From Pseudomonas neuropathica (lineage in GTDB: Bacteria > Pseudomonadota > Gammaproteobacteria > Pseudomonadales > Pseudomonadaceae): 64,000 nucleotides of DNA. The DNA lies in the NCBI RefSeq assembly GCF_015461835.1, contig NZ_JACOPX010000008.1:266558-330557 (forward strand), read 5' to 3'. Below, piece after piece: positions 37,769-46,479 of this stretch. Within the stretch, counting starts at the first letter, position 1, and every line of letters starts with the position of its first letter. Both the position numbers and the translations under genes were made by a program. The notes below the pieces were generated by a model. That model saw only the letters and a program-made list of their open reading frames with translations. It made no database searches and was not told the DNA's origin.

Positions 37769-38791
37769 TCAGTAGTAAACGATCTGCACAACCATGATCG
37801 CTTCGAACGGTCCGACCTCGGGATTGCCCAGCGACACCACCGATGCACTGAACGGCACATCGATATGGCTGACGTCCGCCGGAAAATTCGCCAGAGGGAA
37901 AGGCTCGTTGATCTGCACCAGATTGTTGTGGGCATCGCGCACCTGAATGCCGAACTGGCTGCCGGCGGAAGGCAGGATGTTGTAGAGACCCTGCTGATTG
38001 CCGGTCACGAACGTCGCACCGATGTTGATCGCGCTGCTGCACTTTTTCTCCAGGGCCAGGCTGAAGGGACGCGTCGGATTGGGCGGGGAAAAACCGGTGG
38101 TGGTTTTCTGGATCACGCCAAAATCGACAATGCCCGGCTCCGGCGTCACCGTGACGTCGACCGTGCACGCAGTGCCGACAATGTTCTGCAACCCGGTGAG
38201 TTGAAAACGGAAGTTGCCCGCCGGGTTGCTCGGCCCGCCGTTCAAGCCATAGAGACCGTCGAACTGGAACACGTCGTAGGTGTCTTGCGAAGGGCGCTGC
38301 AACGGTAGCAATCCGCGTTTGCGGATCACCACCTGAAACGCAATGCTTGGGGTCACCCGCGAACAGCTGAGCATGTCGGCGCCGCTGGTTGCGTCCGGGC
38401 AACCACGAGATACGAATCCGCTGTTCACGCCCTGGGTCGGGTTGGAACTCCAGTCGCCGTCCCAGGCTGTCACGCCGCGATACACCAGACCGAATTCGAT
38501 GCCCCACGGGGTGGCATTGAGTCCGGCCGGATTGCCGTAGAAGTAGATCGGGTCGTCTTCCCTGAAATGGATGTCGAAGAGTTTCCAGCAGTCGGCTGGC
38601 ACCACATGGGTTTTCGAGCGCCAGATGATCGTACCGTCCGGCACGGTGTCCGGCACCGACACTGGACCAATGTATTCGCTCAGGTAACTGCCGCCGTCCA
38701 GCGACTTGCAGACCATCGCCGAAGCCAACTGCGACACAGCCATCAGCACCGCGACTGCGGCCAGTCGAGTCAGTGCAGTAAACAGGTTCAC
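37769..38791 (-). CDS. Fimbrial tip adhesin of the chaperone-usher operon
   Basis: 340 residues. Signal peptide to about 25 (AAVAVLMAVSQLASA). The N-terminal 200 residues look like a receptor-binding lectin domain with several Cys (MVCKSLDGG, VPADCWKLFD, RGCPDATSGADMLSCSR). The last 140 are a pilin domain: CTVDVTVTPEPGIVDFGVIQ, ALEKKCSSAINIGATF, and a terminal strand GPFEAIMVVQIVYY for donor-strand exchange. The two-domain layout is that of tip adhesins. It overlaps the chaperone stop by 4 bases (ATGA). The receptor is unknown. Confidence 0.87.
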   Translation of the reverse strand: MNLFTALTRLAAVAVLMAVSQLASAMVCKSLDGGSYLSEYIGPVSVPDTVPDGTIIWRSKTHVVPADCWKLFDIHFREDDPIYFYGNPAGLNATPWGIEFGLVYRGVTAWDGDWSSNPTQGVNSGFVSRGCPDATSGADMLSCSRVTPSIAFQVVIRKRGLLPLQRPSQDTYDVFQFDGLYGLNGGPSNPAGNFRFQLTGLQNIVGTACTVDVTVTPEPGIVDFGVIQKTTTGFSPPNPTRPFSLALEKKCSSAINIGATFVTGNQQGLYNILPSAGSQFGIQVRDAHNNLVQINEPFPLANFPADVSHIDVPFSASVVSLGNPEVGPFEAIMVVQIVYY

Positions 38792-39522
38792 GGTTTCACG
38801 CCTTTGCAGACGTTCGCCACGCAGTTGAACAACGTATCGGACTGGCCACCGAAGTCATTCATGTTCGACACCCGCAAGGTGCTGAACGCGGTGTTGCTCA
38901 GGGCAAACCGCACATTGCCGCGTGGCGCGATCATCACGGTATCGATCGGCATTCTGGTTTTTTCCGGGCCGGCCAACAGGCCGACCACGGTGATGTGAAA
39001 CGGTGTCGGGTTATCGACAATGAGTTGTTTCGCCGCCGGGTCGATTTTCAGGTTCAGGCCCAGCGCGAGGTCTTCGCCACGCTCACGCTTCACCGCTGCC
39101 GGGCGATAGAACAGCTTGATCTTTGACTGCAAAGCAATCTGCATCGAATTGACCGCCTGGCTTTTCGGCGGGATCTCGCGAATGTTCAGATAAAACACTG
39201 ACTCACGATCAGCCGGGAGCGCCAGTTCGGGCAGTTTCACGATACGCAGCACACTGCTTTCATTCGGTTCGATGCGCTGCAACGGTGGCAGGACCATGAA
39301 AGGCGAGGTGACTTTCTGGCCACTCTCGTTCTCGATCCATGACTGCACAATGAACGGCAGTTGCGGGTTTTTGTTGCTGACTGTGACGCTGACCGATGGT
39401 GCACTTTCCTCGAACACCAGACGGGTGCGATCCGGCACCACAGCGGCGCTGGCCAACAGCGGCAGACCAAGGGCCGCGGCCAGAAACAGACGGTGAGCAG
39501 TAAACAAGGCAAAACGAGACAT
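38788..39522 (-). CDS. Periplasmic fimbrial chaperone (PapD family)
   Basis: 244 residues with a signal peptide ending LPLLASA near 27. PapD marks: RLVFEESAPSVSVTVSNKN at strand A-B, PFIVQSWIEN, PPLQRIEPNESSVLRIV with the conserved Arg of the subunit-binding cleft region, LPADRESVFYLNIREIPPKS, and KIKLFYRP before the second domain. It caps fimbrial subunits in the periplasm and delivers them to the usher. The start at 39522 (MSRFALF) gives the signal peptide; 39561 adds 13 unlikely residues. Two Cys near the C-terminus could form a disulphide. Confidence 0.92.
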   Translation of the reverse strand: MSRFALFTAHRLFLAAALGLPLLASAAVVPDRTRLVFEESAPSVSVTVSNKNPQLPFIVQSWIENESGQKVTSPFMVLPPLQRIEPNESSVLRIVKLPELALPADRESVFYLNIREIPPKSQAVNSMQIALQSKIKLFYRPAAVKRERGEDLALGLNLKIDPAAKQLIVDNPTPFHITVVGLLAGPEKTRMPIDTVMIAPRGNVRFALSNTAFSTLRVSNMNDFGGQSDTLFNCVANVCKGVKP

Positions 39523-39551
39523 GATGACTCCGGGTTTATTGGAAGACGCGG

Positions 39552-41996
39552 TTACAGACACTGGGCAGGCTTGGCGATATTGCTCACCACGTCCTCCTCA
39601 GGGAGTTTGGCCAGACTGCATTGGCCGGCGTCATCCCAACGCGCTACCAGTTCAGCCCCGACCTTGATGCCCAACAGATAAGTGACGCCCGCCTCGCCGA
39701 CGATGCCCACCTCCCGGTTGGTATTCTTGTCCTGCACCGATGCGCCGAAAGGCACCGGTTTACCGTCGTTGCGGGTCAATACGACAAATGCGTTGCGGCC
39801 CTGCCCCGTGGCGAAATTGACGTAGCCGATGGCCCCCTCGGTCAGCGCCAGACGCTGGATCGGGTTGGACACTTCGGTGTTGAGCGGCAGTTTTTCGACG
39901 TTGACCCGCGCTTCGTACGCCTGAAACGAAGGCAAACCATCCATCACCGCATAACCGTCTCGGTTGGTGCGGGTCTGCCCGGTGAAGGCCACGCCCGGCA
40001 CGCCATCGGTAGACACCAGCAGACGCGTATCGCCGCTGGTGCCATTGGCATGGGCCGACACGCCATACCGGGTCGCGACCAGCGAGCTGTCGAGTTCGCC
40101 GGTCAGCGAGCGATAGGTGCTGCCATCGGTGGAGGCCGACGCATTGGCGCGGTAACTCGAAGCGCGTTTACCGACATAGGCGTTGACGTAGCGGTTGTCG
40201 CCAACGCCGCCATACACCTGATAGTTCACGCCTTCGCCGTCGTCATGGCTGTAGCCGACACTGGCGGACGAATCGCCGGAGCCCGAGCGCTGCAGGTTAC
40301 TGGAGGCCATCGAATTGCCCCCCAGTGGCACCGTCACACCGAGGTAGATCTGCGAGTCATTCTGCCGACTGTTTTGCGTCTGGTAAGCCGACAGGTTTGC
40401 GGTGATATTCCTGACGTTGCCAAGAGAAAAACTGCGCGCCACGGTCATGCCGAAACGATCGGCTGCCGGCGCATCCCAATAAGTCGAATGGTCATAGGAA
40501 AAACTCGTCGATAACCAGGAAAAATGCTTGGCCAGGGTCACCGAATAACGTTGCTTGCCCGAGTTCATCGCATAGGAATCGGCATCGCCGACAAACTGCG
40601 AAAAGTTGGTGAAGGTCTTGTCGGAAAAGCGATAACCCAAAAACCGCAGGTCGGTGCCAATGGCGTCAAAACGCTTGGAATAGTTGATTCTGTAAGAGTT
40701 GCCGGCCACGGTTTCGCCGTTCCAGCGCAGCTTCGCCCGAGACGTGGTGACATCACCAGACACTGCGCCGAATACGCCAAGGTCCTTGCCGATACCGATG
40801 GCATTCGACTGATAACCCGAGGCAGCCAGCACGCCACCGTAGATCGTCCAGTCCCTTGGCAGACCATAGGCCGCTTCCGAGGCGACAAACTCAGGCTCAG
40901 TGCCGCCGTTACCGGTCAGGCGCGGCTGGCCGGCGGAAACCTTGTAACGCAACTCGCCTTCACGGGACAGAAACGGAACTGCGGCGGTGGCTACGGTAAA
41001 CGTTTGTTCGCTGCCATCCTCTTCGCGCACGGTCACGTCCAGTGTGCCTTGCACGCTGCTGTTGAGATCCTGAAGGCTGAACGCGCCCGGCGTCACCGTG
41101 GTCGAGTACAACACACGGCCCTGCTGGGACACGGTGACGGTCGCGTTGGTACGCGCCACGCCACTGATCAGCGGCGCATAACCGCGCAGGTTCGGCGGCA
41201 ACATGCGGTCGTCGCTGCTCAGGGTCGCACCGCGCAAGGCGAAGGTGTCGAACACATCGGAGTTCAGATAATCCTCTCCTACCGACAGCTTCGAACGTAT
41301 CGATGGCAACGCGCGATAGGCGTACAAGCGGTTCAACTGGAACGCTTCGCCGTGGGGATCATTATTCTGGCTACCTGACTCTTGCCGCGCCTGATAATCG
41401 GCGCGGATGCGCCAGGCATCGAGGTTGACCCCGGCCGTGCCATAGCTTTGCAATGACCGCGAATCGCCGGACGGCGTATTGGTTTCACGGCTGTTGGCGA
41501 TCACTCGGTAATCAAGCAACGCGCCGTTGAGCCCGTCGCTCCAGGCGGCAGGCGGAATGTAGTTGGGATCGTCATACTCGAACGAGGCTTGCGGCAGGCT
41601 GATCGACAGACGTCCAAGGTTTTTCATGTACTTGATCGAGGCATTTTCAATGCCACGCAAATCCACGCATTGCCCCTCAGCCAGACGCGGCAGGCTTTTG
41701 AGCAACGCAGGCTTGAGACCAAAGGTCGCCACCAGGTCTTCGGGCAGACAAGCGTAACTTTCTTCCGGGTTGGCGCCGCTCTTGAACTCGATCGAACGTG
41801 AGCCGAAATAACGCTGATTGACGGTGATATCCAGCAAGTAACGACCGGGCACAGTGTATTGGGCGTGGGCAAACTGTCCGAGACTGATATCGTCGTTTTT
41901 ATCGATATTCAGGAACTCCGAATTAAACTCCACAGCGTTTGAATAACGCGCACAGGAGATCAACACGCAAGACACGAAAAGTTTTCGGCCGTACAC
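39552..41996 (-). CDS. Outer-membrane fimbrial usher (PapC/CupB3 family)
   Basis: 814 residues. After a short signal (MYGRKLFVSCVLISCARYSNA) comes the N-terminal subunit-binding domain (VEFNSEFLNIDKNDDISLGQ, ASFEYDDPNYIPPAAWSDGL), the 24-strand pore with plug (YAPLISGVARTNATVTVSQQ, FTVATAAVPFLSREGELRYKV) and the C-terminal domains ending in a Cys pair. The usher assembles the fimbria at the outer membrane. The start is GTG at 41996; no ATG fits the signal peptide better. It is 84 bases after the subunit stop, with a hairpin between. The chaperone follows 29 bases later. Confidence 0.94.
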   Translation of the reverse strand: MYGRKLFVSCVLISCARYSNAVEFNSEFLNIDKNDDISLGQFAHAQYTVPGRYLLDITVNQRYFGSRSIEFKSGANPEESYACLPEDLVATFGLKPALLKSLPRLAEGQCVDLRGIENASIKYMKNLGRLSISLPQASFEYDDPNYIPPAAWSDGLNGALLDYRVIANSRETNTPSGDSRSLQSYGTAGVNLDAWRIRADYQARQESGSQNNDPHGEAFQLNRLYAYRALPSIRSKLSVGEDYLNSDVFDTFALRGATLSSDDRMLPPNLRGYAPLISGVARTNATVTVSQQGRVLYSTTVTPGAFSLQDLNSSVQGTLDVTVREEDGSEQTFTVATAAVPFLSREGELRYKVSAGQPRLTGNGGTEPEFVASEAAYGLPRDWTIYGGVLAASGYQSNAIGIGKDLGVFGAVSGDVTTSRAKLRWNGETVAGNSYRINYSKRFDAIGTDLRFLGYRFSDKTFTNFSQFVGDADSYAMNSGKQRYSVTLAKHFSWLSTSFSYDHSTYWDAPAADRFGMTVARSFSLGNVRNITANLSAYQTQNSRQNDSQIYLGVTVPLGGNSMASSNLQRSGSGDSSASVGYSHDDGEGVNYQVYGGVGDNRYVNAYVGKRASSYRANASASTDGSTYRSLTGELDSSLVATRYGVSAHANGTSGDTRLLVSTDGVPGVAFTGQTRTNRDGYAVMDGLPSFQAYEARVNVEKLPLNTEVSNPIQRLALTEGAIGYVNFATGQGRNAFVVLTRNDGKPVPFGASVQDKNTNREVGIVGEAGVTYLLGIKVGAELVARWDDAGQCSLAKLPEEDVVSNIAKPAQCL

Positions 41997-42032
41997 GGGA
42001 AATAGCCTTTATCAGAACTTTGACGGAAAAGA

Positions 42033-42059
42033 AAAAAGGGGTTTTCACCCCTTTTTCTT
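42033..42059 (-). terminator. Attenuator hairpin between fimbrial subunit and usher
   Basis: AAAAAGGGG and CCCCTTTTT arms around a GTTTTCA-type loop, with a T run on the leftward strand. It lies 22 bases past the subunit stop. Partial termination here would give much more subunit than usher mRNA, as fimbrial operons need. Confidence 0.85.
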
Positions 42060-42080
42060 ACACCTGGCGATACGCGGGTA

Positions 42081-42614
42081 TCAGTTGTAGGCCACGGTGA
42101 AGTTAGCGACGCTGTCCGCTTCACCAGTGGTGACGGTCGCGGCGGTGGCTTCATACATGGCAGCAAACGTCACAGTGTTGTTGCCGTCTTGCAGCACAAC
42201 CGGGGCAACCTGCTCAGTACCGTTGTCGAGCATTTCGCCGGCGCTGGCCTGCAGGCGGATGCCGACGTTCTGCGCCAGACCGGTGGTGGCAAACAGGCCG
42301 GGAACGGCCGGATCCTGGACACCACTGAAGGTGAAGCGCGCGTTCTTCTGGGTGGTGGTGTCGCACTCGGTCAGGATGATGTCGAACTTGGTCGGCGTCG
42401 AACGATCACCGATCGCCTTGAACTGGTTCGATGGCACCTGCCCCAGGGAAACGGTCTGGTCCAGCGAACTGGCGTCGATACCGCAGGCGCCGGAAACGAT
42501 TTCACCGATGAAGCGAACGGTGCCGGGGTTGCCGGATGCTGGCGTCGCAGCGTTAGCGAAAGAAGCGAGACCCATGACAACGGTAGCGGCGGTAACAGCG
42601 ACGATCTTTTTCAT
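42081..42614 (-). CDS. Major fimbrial subunit (type 1/CupA1-like pilin)
   Basis: 177 residues. Signal peptide ends near residue 22 (VVMGLASFANA). Mature pilin features: GTVRFIGEIVSGACGIDASS with the first Cys, LTECDTTTQKNARFTFSG with the second Cys, GIRLQASAGEMLDNG, and a C-terminal beta-strand ADSVANFTVAYN with the penultimate Tyr used in chaperone and usher recognition. It is the first gene of the fimbrial operon. Two copies of the shared promoter box (g) lie 262-298 bases upstream, leaving a leader of about 230 bases. Confidence 0.93.
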   Translation of the reverse strand: MKKIVAVTAATVVMGLASFANAATPASGNPGTVRFIGEIVSGACGIDASSLDQTVSLGQVPSNQFKAIGDRSTPTKFDIILTECDTTTQKNARFTFSGVQDPAVPGLFATTGLAQNVGIRLQASAGEMLDNGTEQVAPVVLQDGNNTVTFAAMYEATAATVTTGEADSVANFTVAYN

Positions 42615-42848
42615 TTTTTACATCTCTTGGGATAGTTATTTATTCGGCCCAGCGGCCTGGCTTCCCAAATCACTCATGAACGGCAATAGGTTTGTTGGTC
42701 TTAGCGAACAAACTTCATCACGGACTCTGCAACCAATGGTCCCCCCCATATATCCGGCCATTCCTTGCCGAACTTTCCAGGTATCCGTTGCACAGCCGTA
42801 AATCCGTAACAAGTAATCAGAACGCCGGGCATCTCTGCTCCGGAACAA
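42615..42848 (-). other. Long 5' leader of the fimbrial operon
   Basis: About 230 bases between the predicted start of transcription near 42842 and the subunit ATG. It includes a C-rich/G-rich run and one small leftward frame of no recognisable family. No terminator-like hairpin is obvious. It could hold post-transcriptional control sites. Confidence 0.4.
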
Positions 42849-42912
42849 ATAGTGATCGAGACCCAAGGGTGAAAATGTAAGTTCTTTCTTGCTGCCTTGT
42901 AGGACAATTCTC
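42849..42912 (-). promoter_or_regulatory. Shared island promoter boxes g (fimbrial operon, two copies)
   Basis: Coding strand: GAGAATTGTCCTACA (42912-42898) and the weaker AAGAAAGAACTTACA (42890-42876), 22 bases apart. From the second, 21 bases lead to CACTAT (42854-42849), the same hexamer and spacing as at boxes f. Confidence 0.68.
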
Positions 42913-42927
42913 AGCAACCGAGAATGA

Positions 42928-43644
42928 TCATTCCGTGGTACTCGGACTCCAGAACGCCTGCACCACCAGCGCCGATGTGGAAATCCGCGCAACCAGTGCG
43001 TCGAGTTCATCACCATCGACCGAGGTTGTCGCCAGCGTCGCTTCAATCTCGATTTCATCGGCGCCAAACGCATGCACATCAACATCACTGGCCGGGTAGT
43101 TGCTGCGCTCAAGCTCGGCTTCAAGCAAGGCGAACACGGCGGTTTGCTGTGAGCGTCGGGCGATGACGTAGACGATGTTGGTGACTTCCGCCGAGACCAC
43201 GTCCAGTGGCTGGCGGTTGATGTTATTGACGATCGGCCGCAGCAGGGTGTTGGCGGCGAGGATGAACAATGTGCCGAGCACGGCTTCGGCGAGCAGGTCG
43301 GCACCGGCGCAGGCGCCCACCGCTGCGGAGGTCCACAGGGTCGCGGCGGTATTGAGGCCGCGCACATTGCCCTCTTCGCGCATGATCACCCCGGCGCCGA
43401 GAAAACCGATGCCGGACACCACGTAGGCGACCACGCGCACCGCGCCTTCGGCACCGGCGAGACGGTTGGCCATGTCGACGAATATCGCCGCGCCGACCGC
43501 GACCAGCACGTTGGTGCGCAGGCCGGCGGTGCGTTGCCGGTACTGACGTTCGAAACCGATCAGGCCACCGAGGATGAAGGCGGCACTGAGGCTGACGAGG
43601 GTGTCGAGCAGCGAATCGAGGTTGAGGTTGTTGATGGCTTGCAT
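42928..43644 (-). CDS. mgtC: MgtC/SapB-family membrane protein
   Basis: 238 residues. Four or five N-terminal helices with the family signature LGGLIGFERQYRQRTAGLRTN and GFLGAGVIMREEGNVRGLNTAAT, then a soluble ACT-like C-terminal domain. MgtC homologues help growth at low Mg2+ and modulate the F1Fo ATP synthase. It lies 135 bases after the Mg2+ ATPase gene on the same strand with a REP element in between, as in the mgtCB/mgtA pairs of other bacteria. Start at 43644 (MQAINNLNLDSLLD). Confidence 0.9.
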   Translation of the reverse strand: MQAINNLNLDSLLDTLVSLSAAFILGGLIGFERQYRQRTAGLRTNVLVAVGAAIFVDMANRLAGAEGAVRVVAYVVSGIGFLGAGVIMREEGNVRGLNTAATLWTSAAVGACAGADLLAEAVLGTLFILAANTLLRPIVNNINRQPLDVVSAEVTNIVYVIARRSQQTAVFALLEAELERSNYPASDVDVHAFGADEIEIEATLATTSVDGDELDALVARISTSALVVQAFWSPSTTE

Positions 43645-43675
43645 AGTAATTTCCCTGAATACACACAAATCCCCC

Positions 43676-43760
43676 TGTAGGAGCTGCCGCAGGCTGCGAT
43701 CTTTTGATTTTGTTTTTAAAAGACAAGATCAAAAGATCGCAGCCTGCGGTAGCTCCTACA
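43676..43760. repeat. REP-like inverted repeat, family A
   Basis: TGTAGGAGCTGCCGCAGGCT and its inverted copy (one mismatch, GCGGTAGC), with GATCTTTTGAT inner arms. It separates mgtA and mgtC and could stabilise the upstream message or cut down mgtC expression. Confidence 0.85.
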
Positions 43761-43779
43761 GGGGAGAGCAATCCTGCGG

Positions 43780-46479
43780 TTATTGCCAGCCGAACCGGCG
43801 GATGTAAAAACCTTTCACTGCCTGGGTCAGCGCCATGTACGCCAGCAGGATCACCGGCAGGAACACGAAATACATCGATGGCAGCGCCTGCAATTTGAAG
43901 TAGTGCGCCAGCGGCCCCATCGGGAGGAAGATGCCGACCGCCATGATGATTCCGGTCATCACCAGCAGCGGCATGGCGGCGCGGCTTTGCAGGAACGGAA
44001 TCTTCGGCGTGCGGATCATGTGCACGATCAGCGTCTGGGTCAGCAACCCGACCACGAACCAGCCGGACTGAAACAGGGTCTGGTGATCCGGGGTATTGGC
44101 ATCGAATACGTACCACATCAAGGCGAACGTGGTGATGTCAAAGATCGAACTGATCGGGCCGAAGAACAGCATGAAGCGCCCGACGTCACCCGGCTGCCAG
44201 CGTTGTGGTTTCTTCAGCATTTCCTCATCGACGTTATCGAACGGAATGGCGATCTGCGAAATGTCGTAGAGCAGGTTCTGCACCAGCAGGTGCATCGGCA
44301 GCATCGGCAGGAACGGAATGAACGCACTGGCGACCAGCACCGAGAACACGTTGCCGAAGTTGGAGCTGGCGGTCATCTTGATGTACTTGAGCATGTTGGC
44401 GAAGGTGCGCCGCCCTTCGAGCACGCCCTCCTCCAGCACCATCAGGCTCTTTTCCAGGAGGATGATGTCGGCCGCTTCCTTGGCGATGTCCACCGCGCTG
44501 TCCACGGAAATACCGATATCGGCGGTGCGCAGCGCGGGCGCATCGTTGATGCCGTCACCCATGAAGCCGACCACGTGACCGTTGCCTTTGAGGACGCGCA
44601 CGATGCGCTCCTTGTGCGACGGTGTCAGTTTGGCGAAGACGTTGGTGGTCTCTACGGCAACCGCCAGTTCGGCATCGCTCATGCGCTCGACGTCGTTGCC
44701 CAGCAGCAAGCCTTGTTGCGCGAGGCCGACTTCGCGGCAGATTTTCGCGGTCACCAGTTCGTTGTCGCCGGTCAGCACTTTCACCGCCACGCCATGTTCG
44801 GCCAAGGCTTTGAGCGCTGGTGCAGTGCTTTCCTTCGGTGGATCGAGGAACGCCACGTAACCGATCAGTGTCAGTTCCTGTTCATCGGCCAGGCTGTAAA
44901 TCTCGCGACCTTCAGGCATCGAGCGGGCGGCCACCGCCACCACGCGCAAGCCTTCAGCGTTGAATGCTGCGGTGACCTGACGAATCCGGGTCAGCAATTC
45001 ATCGCTCAAGGCTTCATCGACGTCGCCGTGACGCACGCGGCTGCACACCGCCAGGACTTCTTCCACGGCACCCTTGCAGATCAACTGATGTGGCTGGCCA
45101 CGTCCTTCGACCACCACTGACATGCGTCGGCGATTGAAGTCGAACGGGATCTCATCGACCTTGCGAAACGTCGTGCCGACTTTCAGTTCACGGTGGATTT
45201 CCACGTGCTCCAGCACCGCGACATCGAGCAGGTTTTTCAGGCCGGTCTGGTAGTAGCTGTTCAGATAGGCCATTTCCAGCACGTCGTCAGAGTCTTCGCC
45301 CCAGACGTCGACATTGCGCGCGAGGAAGATTTTGTCCTGGGTCAGCGTGCCAGTCTTGTCGGTGCACAGCACGTCCATGGCGCCGAAGTTCTGGATCGCA
45401 TCGAGGCGTTTGACGATGACTTTTTTACGCGACAGGAACACCGCGCCTTTGGCCAGCGTCGAGGTGACGATCATCGGCAGCATTTCCGGGGTCAGACCGA
45501 CGGCAATCGACAGCGCGAACAACAGTGCTTCGGTCCAGTCACCCTTGGTGAAACCGTTGATGAACAGCACCAGCGGCGCCATGACGAACATGAAACGGAT
45601 CAACAGCCAGCTGACTTTGTTGACGCCTTGCTGGAACGAAGTCACCGCGCGATCGGTTGCGCCAACTCGCTGGGCCAGCGCACCGAAATAGGTGCTGTTG
45701 CCCGTGGTGAGTATCACCGCCACCGCCGTGCCGGAGACGACGTTGGTGCCCATGAACAGGATGTTGTCCAGCTCCAGCGGATTGCGCGTGTCGCGATCAG
45801 CCTGCCGTGGAAATTTCTCCACCGGCATCGATTCGCCGGTCATTGCGGCTTGGCTGACGAACAGATCCTTGGCGCTGAGCACCCGGCAATCAGCGGGAAT
45901 CATGTCGCCGGCCGAGAGCACGATCAGATCGCCCGGCACCAGTTGTTTGATCGGCAATTCGCTGCGCGGCGCGTCACGGCGCATCACCGTGGCGGTGTTG
46001 CTGACCATGGCTTTCAGCGCATCGGCGGCCTGGTTGGATTTGCTTTCCTGCCAGAAACGCAGCAGCGTCGACAGCACCACCATGGAAAAAATCACCACGG
46101 CGGCCTTGAGGTCTTCGGTCAGCCACGAGATCACCGCCAACAACGTCAGCAGCAAGTTGAACGGGTTTTTGTAGCAGTGCCACAGGTGAATCCACCATGG
46201 CAGCGGCTGCTCGTGTTCGACTTCGTTGAGGCCGTATTGCGCACGCAGCGCATCGACTTCGAAATCGGTGAGGCCATCGGAATGAGTGCCGAGTGACGAC
46301 AGCAATACGCCGCTGTCGCAATGCGCGGCATCGACCAACGTGTTGGCCAGCGTGGGCGGGACCTCACGGCTGACCGTGGTGTCGTTGATCGATTCCAGCA
46401 GCGCCAGGCGACGGAAGTGCCGGGCGATGTGGCGGGTCCGCAGAAAACCTGCGAAGAATTCCTTGAGCGTAAGTTTCAT
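43780..46479 (-). CDS. mgtA: Magnesium-translocating P-type ATPase
   Basis: 899 residues, type IIIB P-type ATPase. It imports Mg2+ at the cost of ATP. The phosphorylation site is DKTGTLTQDKIFL; TGES (MTGESMPVEKF) is in the actuator domain, and GDGINDAPALRTADIGISVD is the hinge motif. Ten helices are expected. The hydrophilic N-terminal tail is usual for MgtA. Start at 46479 (MKLTLKEFFAGFLRTRH); an in-frame ATG at 46560 would add 27 Arg-rich residues that may instead be a leader peptide. The upstream leader has a PhoP-box-like repeat. Confidence 0.95.
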   Translation of the reverse strand: MKLTLKEFFAGFLRTRHIARHFRRLALLESINDTTVSREVPPTLANTLVDAAHCDSGVLLSSLGTHSDGLTDFEVDALRAQYGLNEVEHEQPLPWWIHLWHCYKNPFNLLLTLLAVISWLTEDLKAAVVIFSMVVLSTLLRFWQESKSNQAADALKAMVSNTATVMRRDAPRSELPIKQLVPGDLIVLSAGDMIPADCRVLSAKDLFVSQAAMTGESMPVEKFPRQADRDTRNPLELDNILFMGTNVVSGTAVAVILTTGNSTYFGALAQRVGATDRAVTSFQQGVNKVSWLLIRFMFVMAPLVLFINGFTKGDWTEALLFALSIAVGLTPEMLPMIVTSTLAKGAVFLSRKKVIVKRLDAIQNFGAMDVLCTDKTGTLTQDKIFLARNVDVWGEDSDDVLEMAYLNSYYQTGLKNLLDVAVLEHVEIHRELKVGTTFRKVDEIPFDFNRRRMSVVVEGRGQPHQLICKGAVEEVLAVCSRVRHGDVDEALSDELLTRIRQVTAAFNAEGLRVVAVAARSMPEGREIYSLADEQELTLIGYVAFLDPPKESTAPALKALAEHGVAVKVLTGDNELVTAKICREVGLAQQGLLLGNDVERMSDAELAVAVETTNVFAKLTPSHKERIVRVLKGNGHVVGFMGDGINDAPALRTADIGISVDSAVDIAKEAADIILLEKSLMVLEEGVLEGRRTFANMLKYIKMTASSNFGNVFSVLVASAFIPFLPMLPMHLLVQNLLYDISQIAIPFDNVDEEMLKKPQRWQPGDVGRFMLFFGPISSIFDITTFALMWYVFDANTPDHQTLFQSGWFVVGLLTQTLIVHMIRTPKIPFLQSRAAMPLLVMTGIIMAVGIFLPMGPLAHYFKLQALPSMYFVFLPVILLAYMALTQAVKGFYIRRFGWQ

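Noticed and set aside
42701..42907. 68-codon leftward frame upstream of the fimbrial subunit
   Set aside because: Lies across the predicted promoter boxes and leader; no family match, no good ribosome site. Treated as leader sequence.
43783..45120. Rightward frame opposite mgtA
   Set aside because: Antisense of conserved P-type ATPase motifs.
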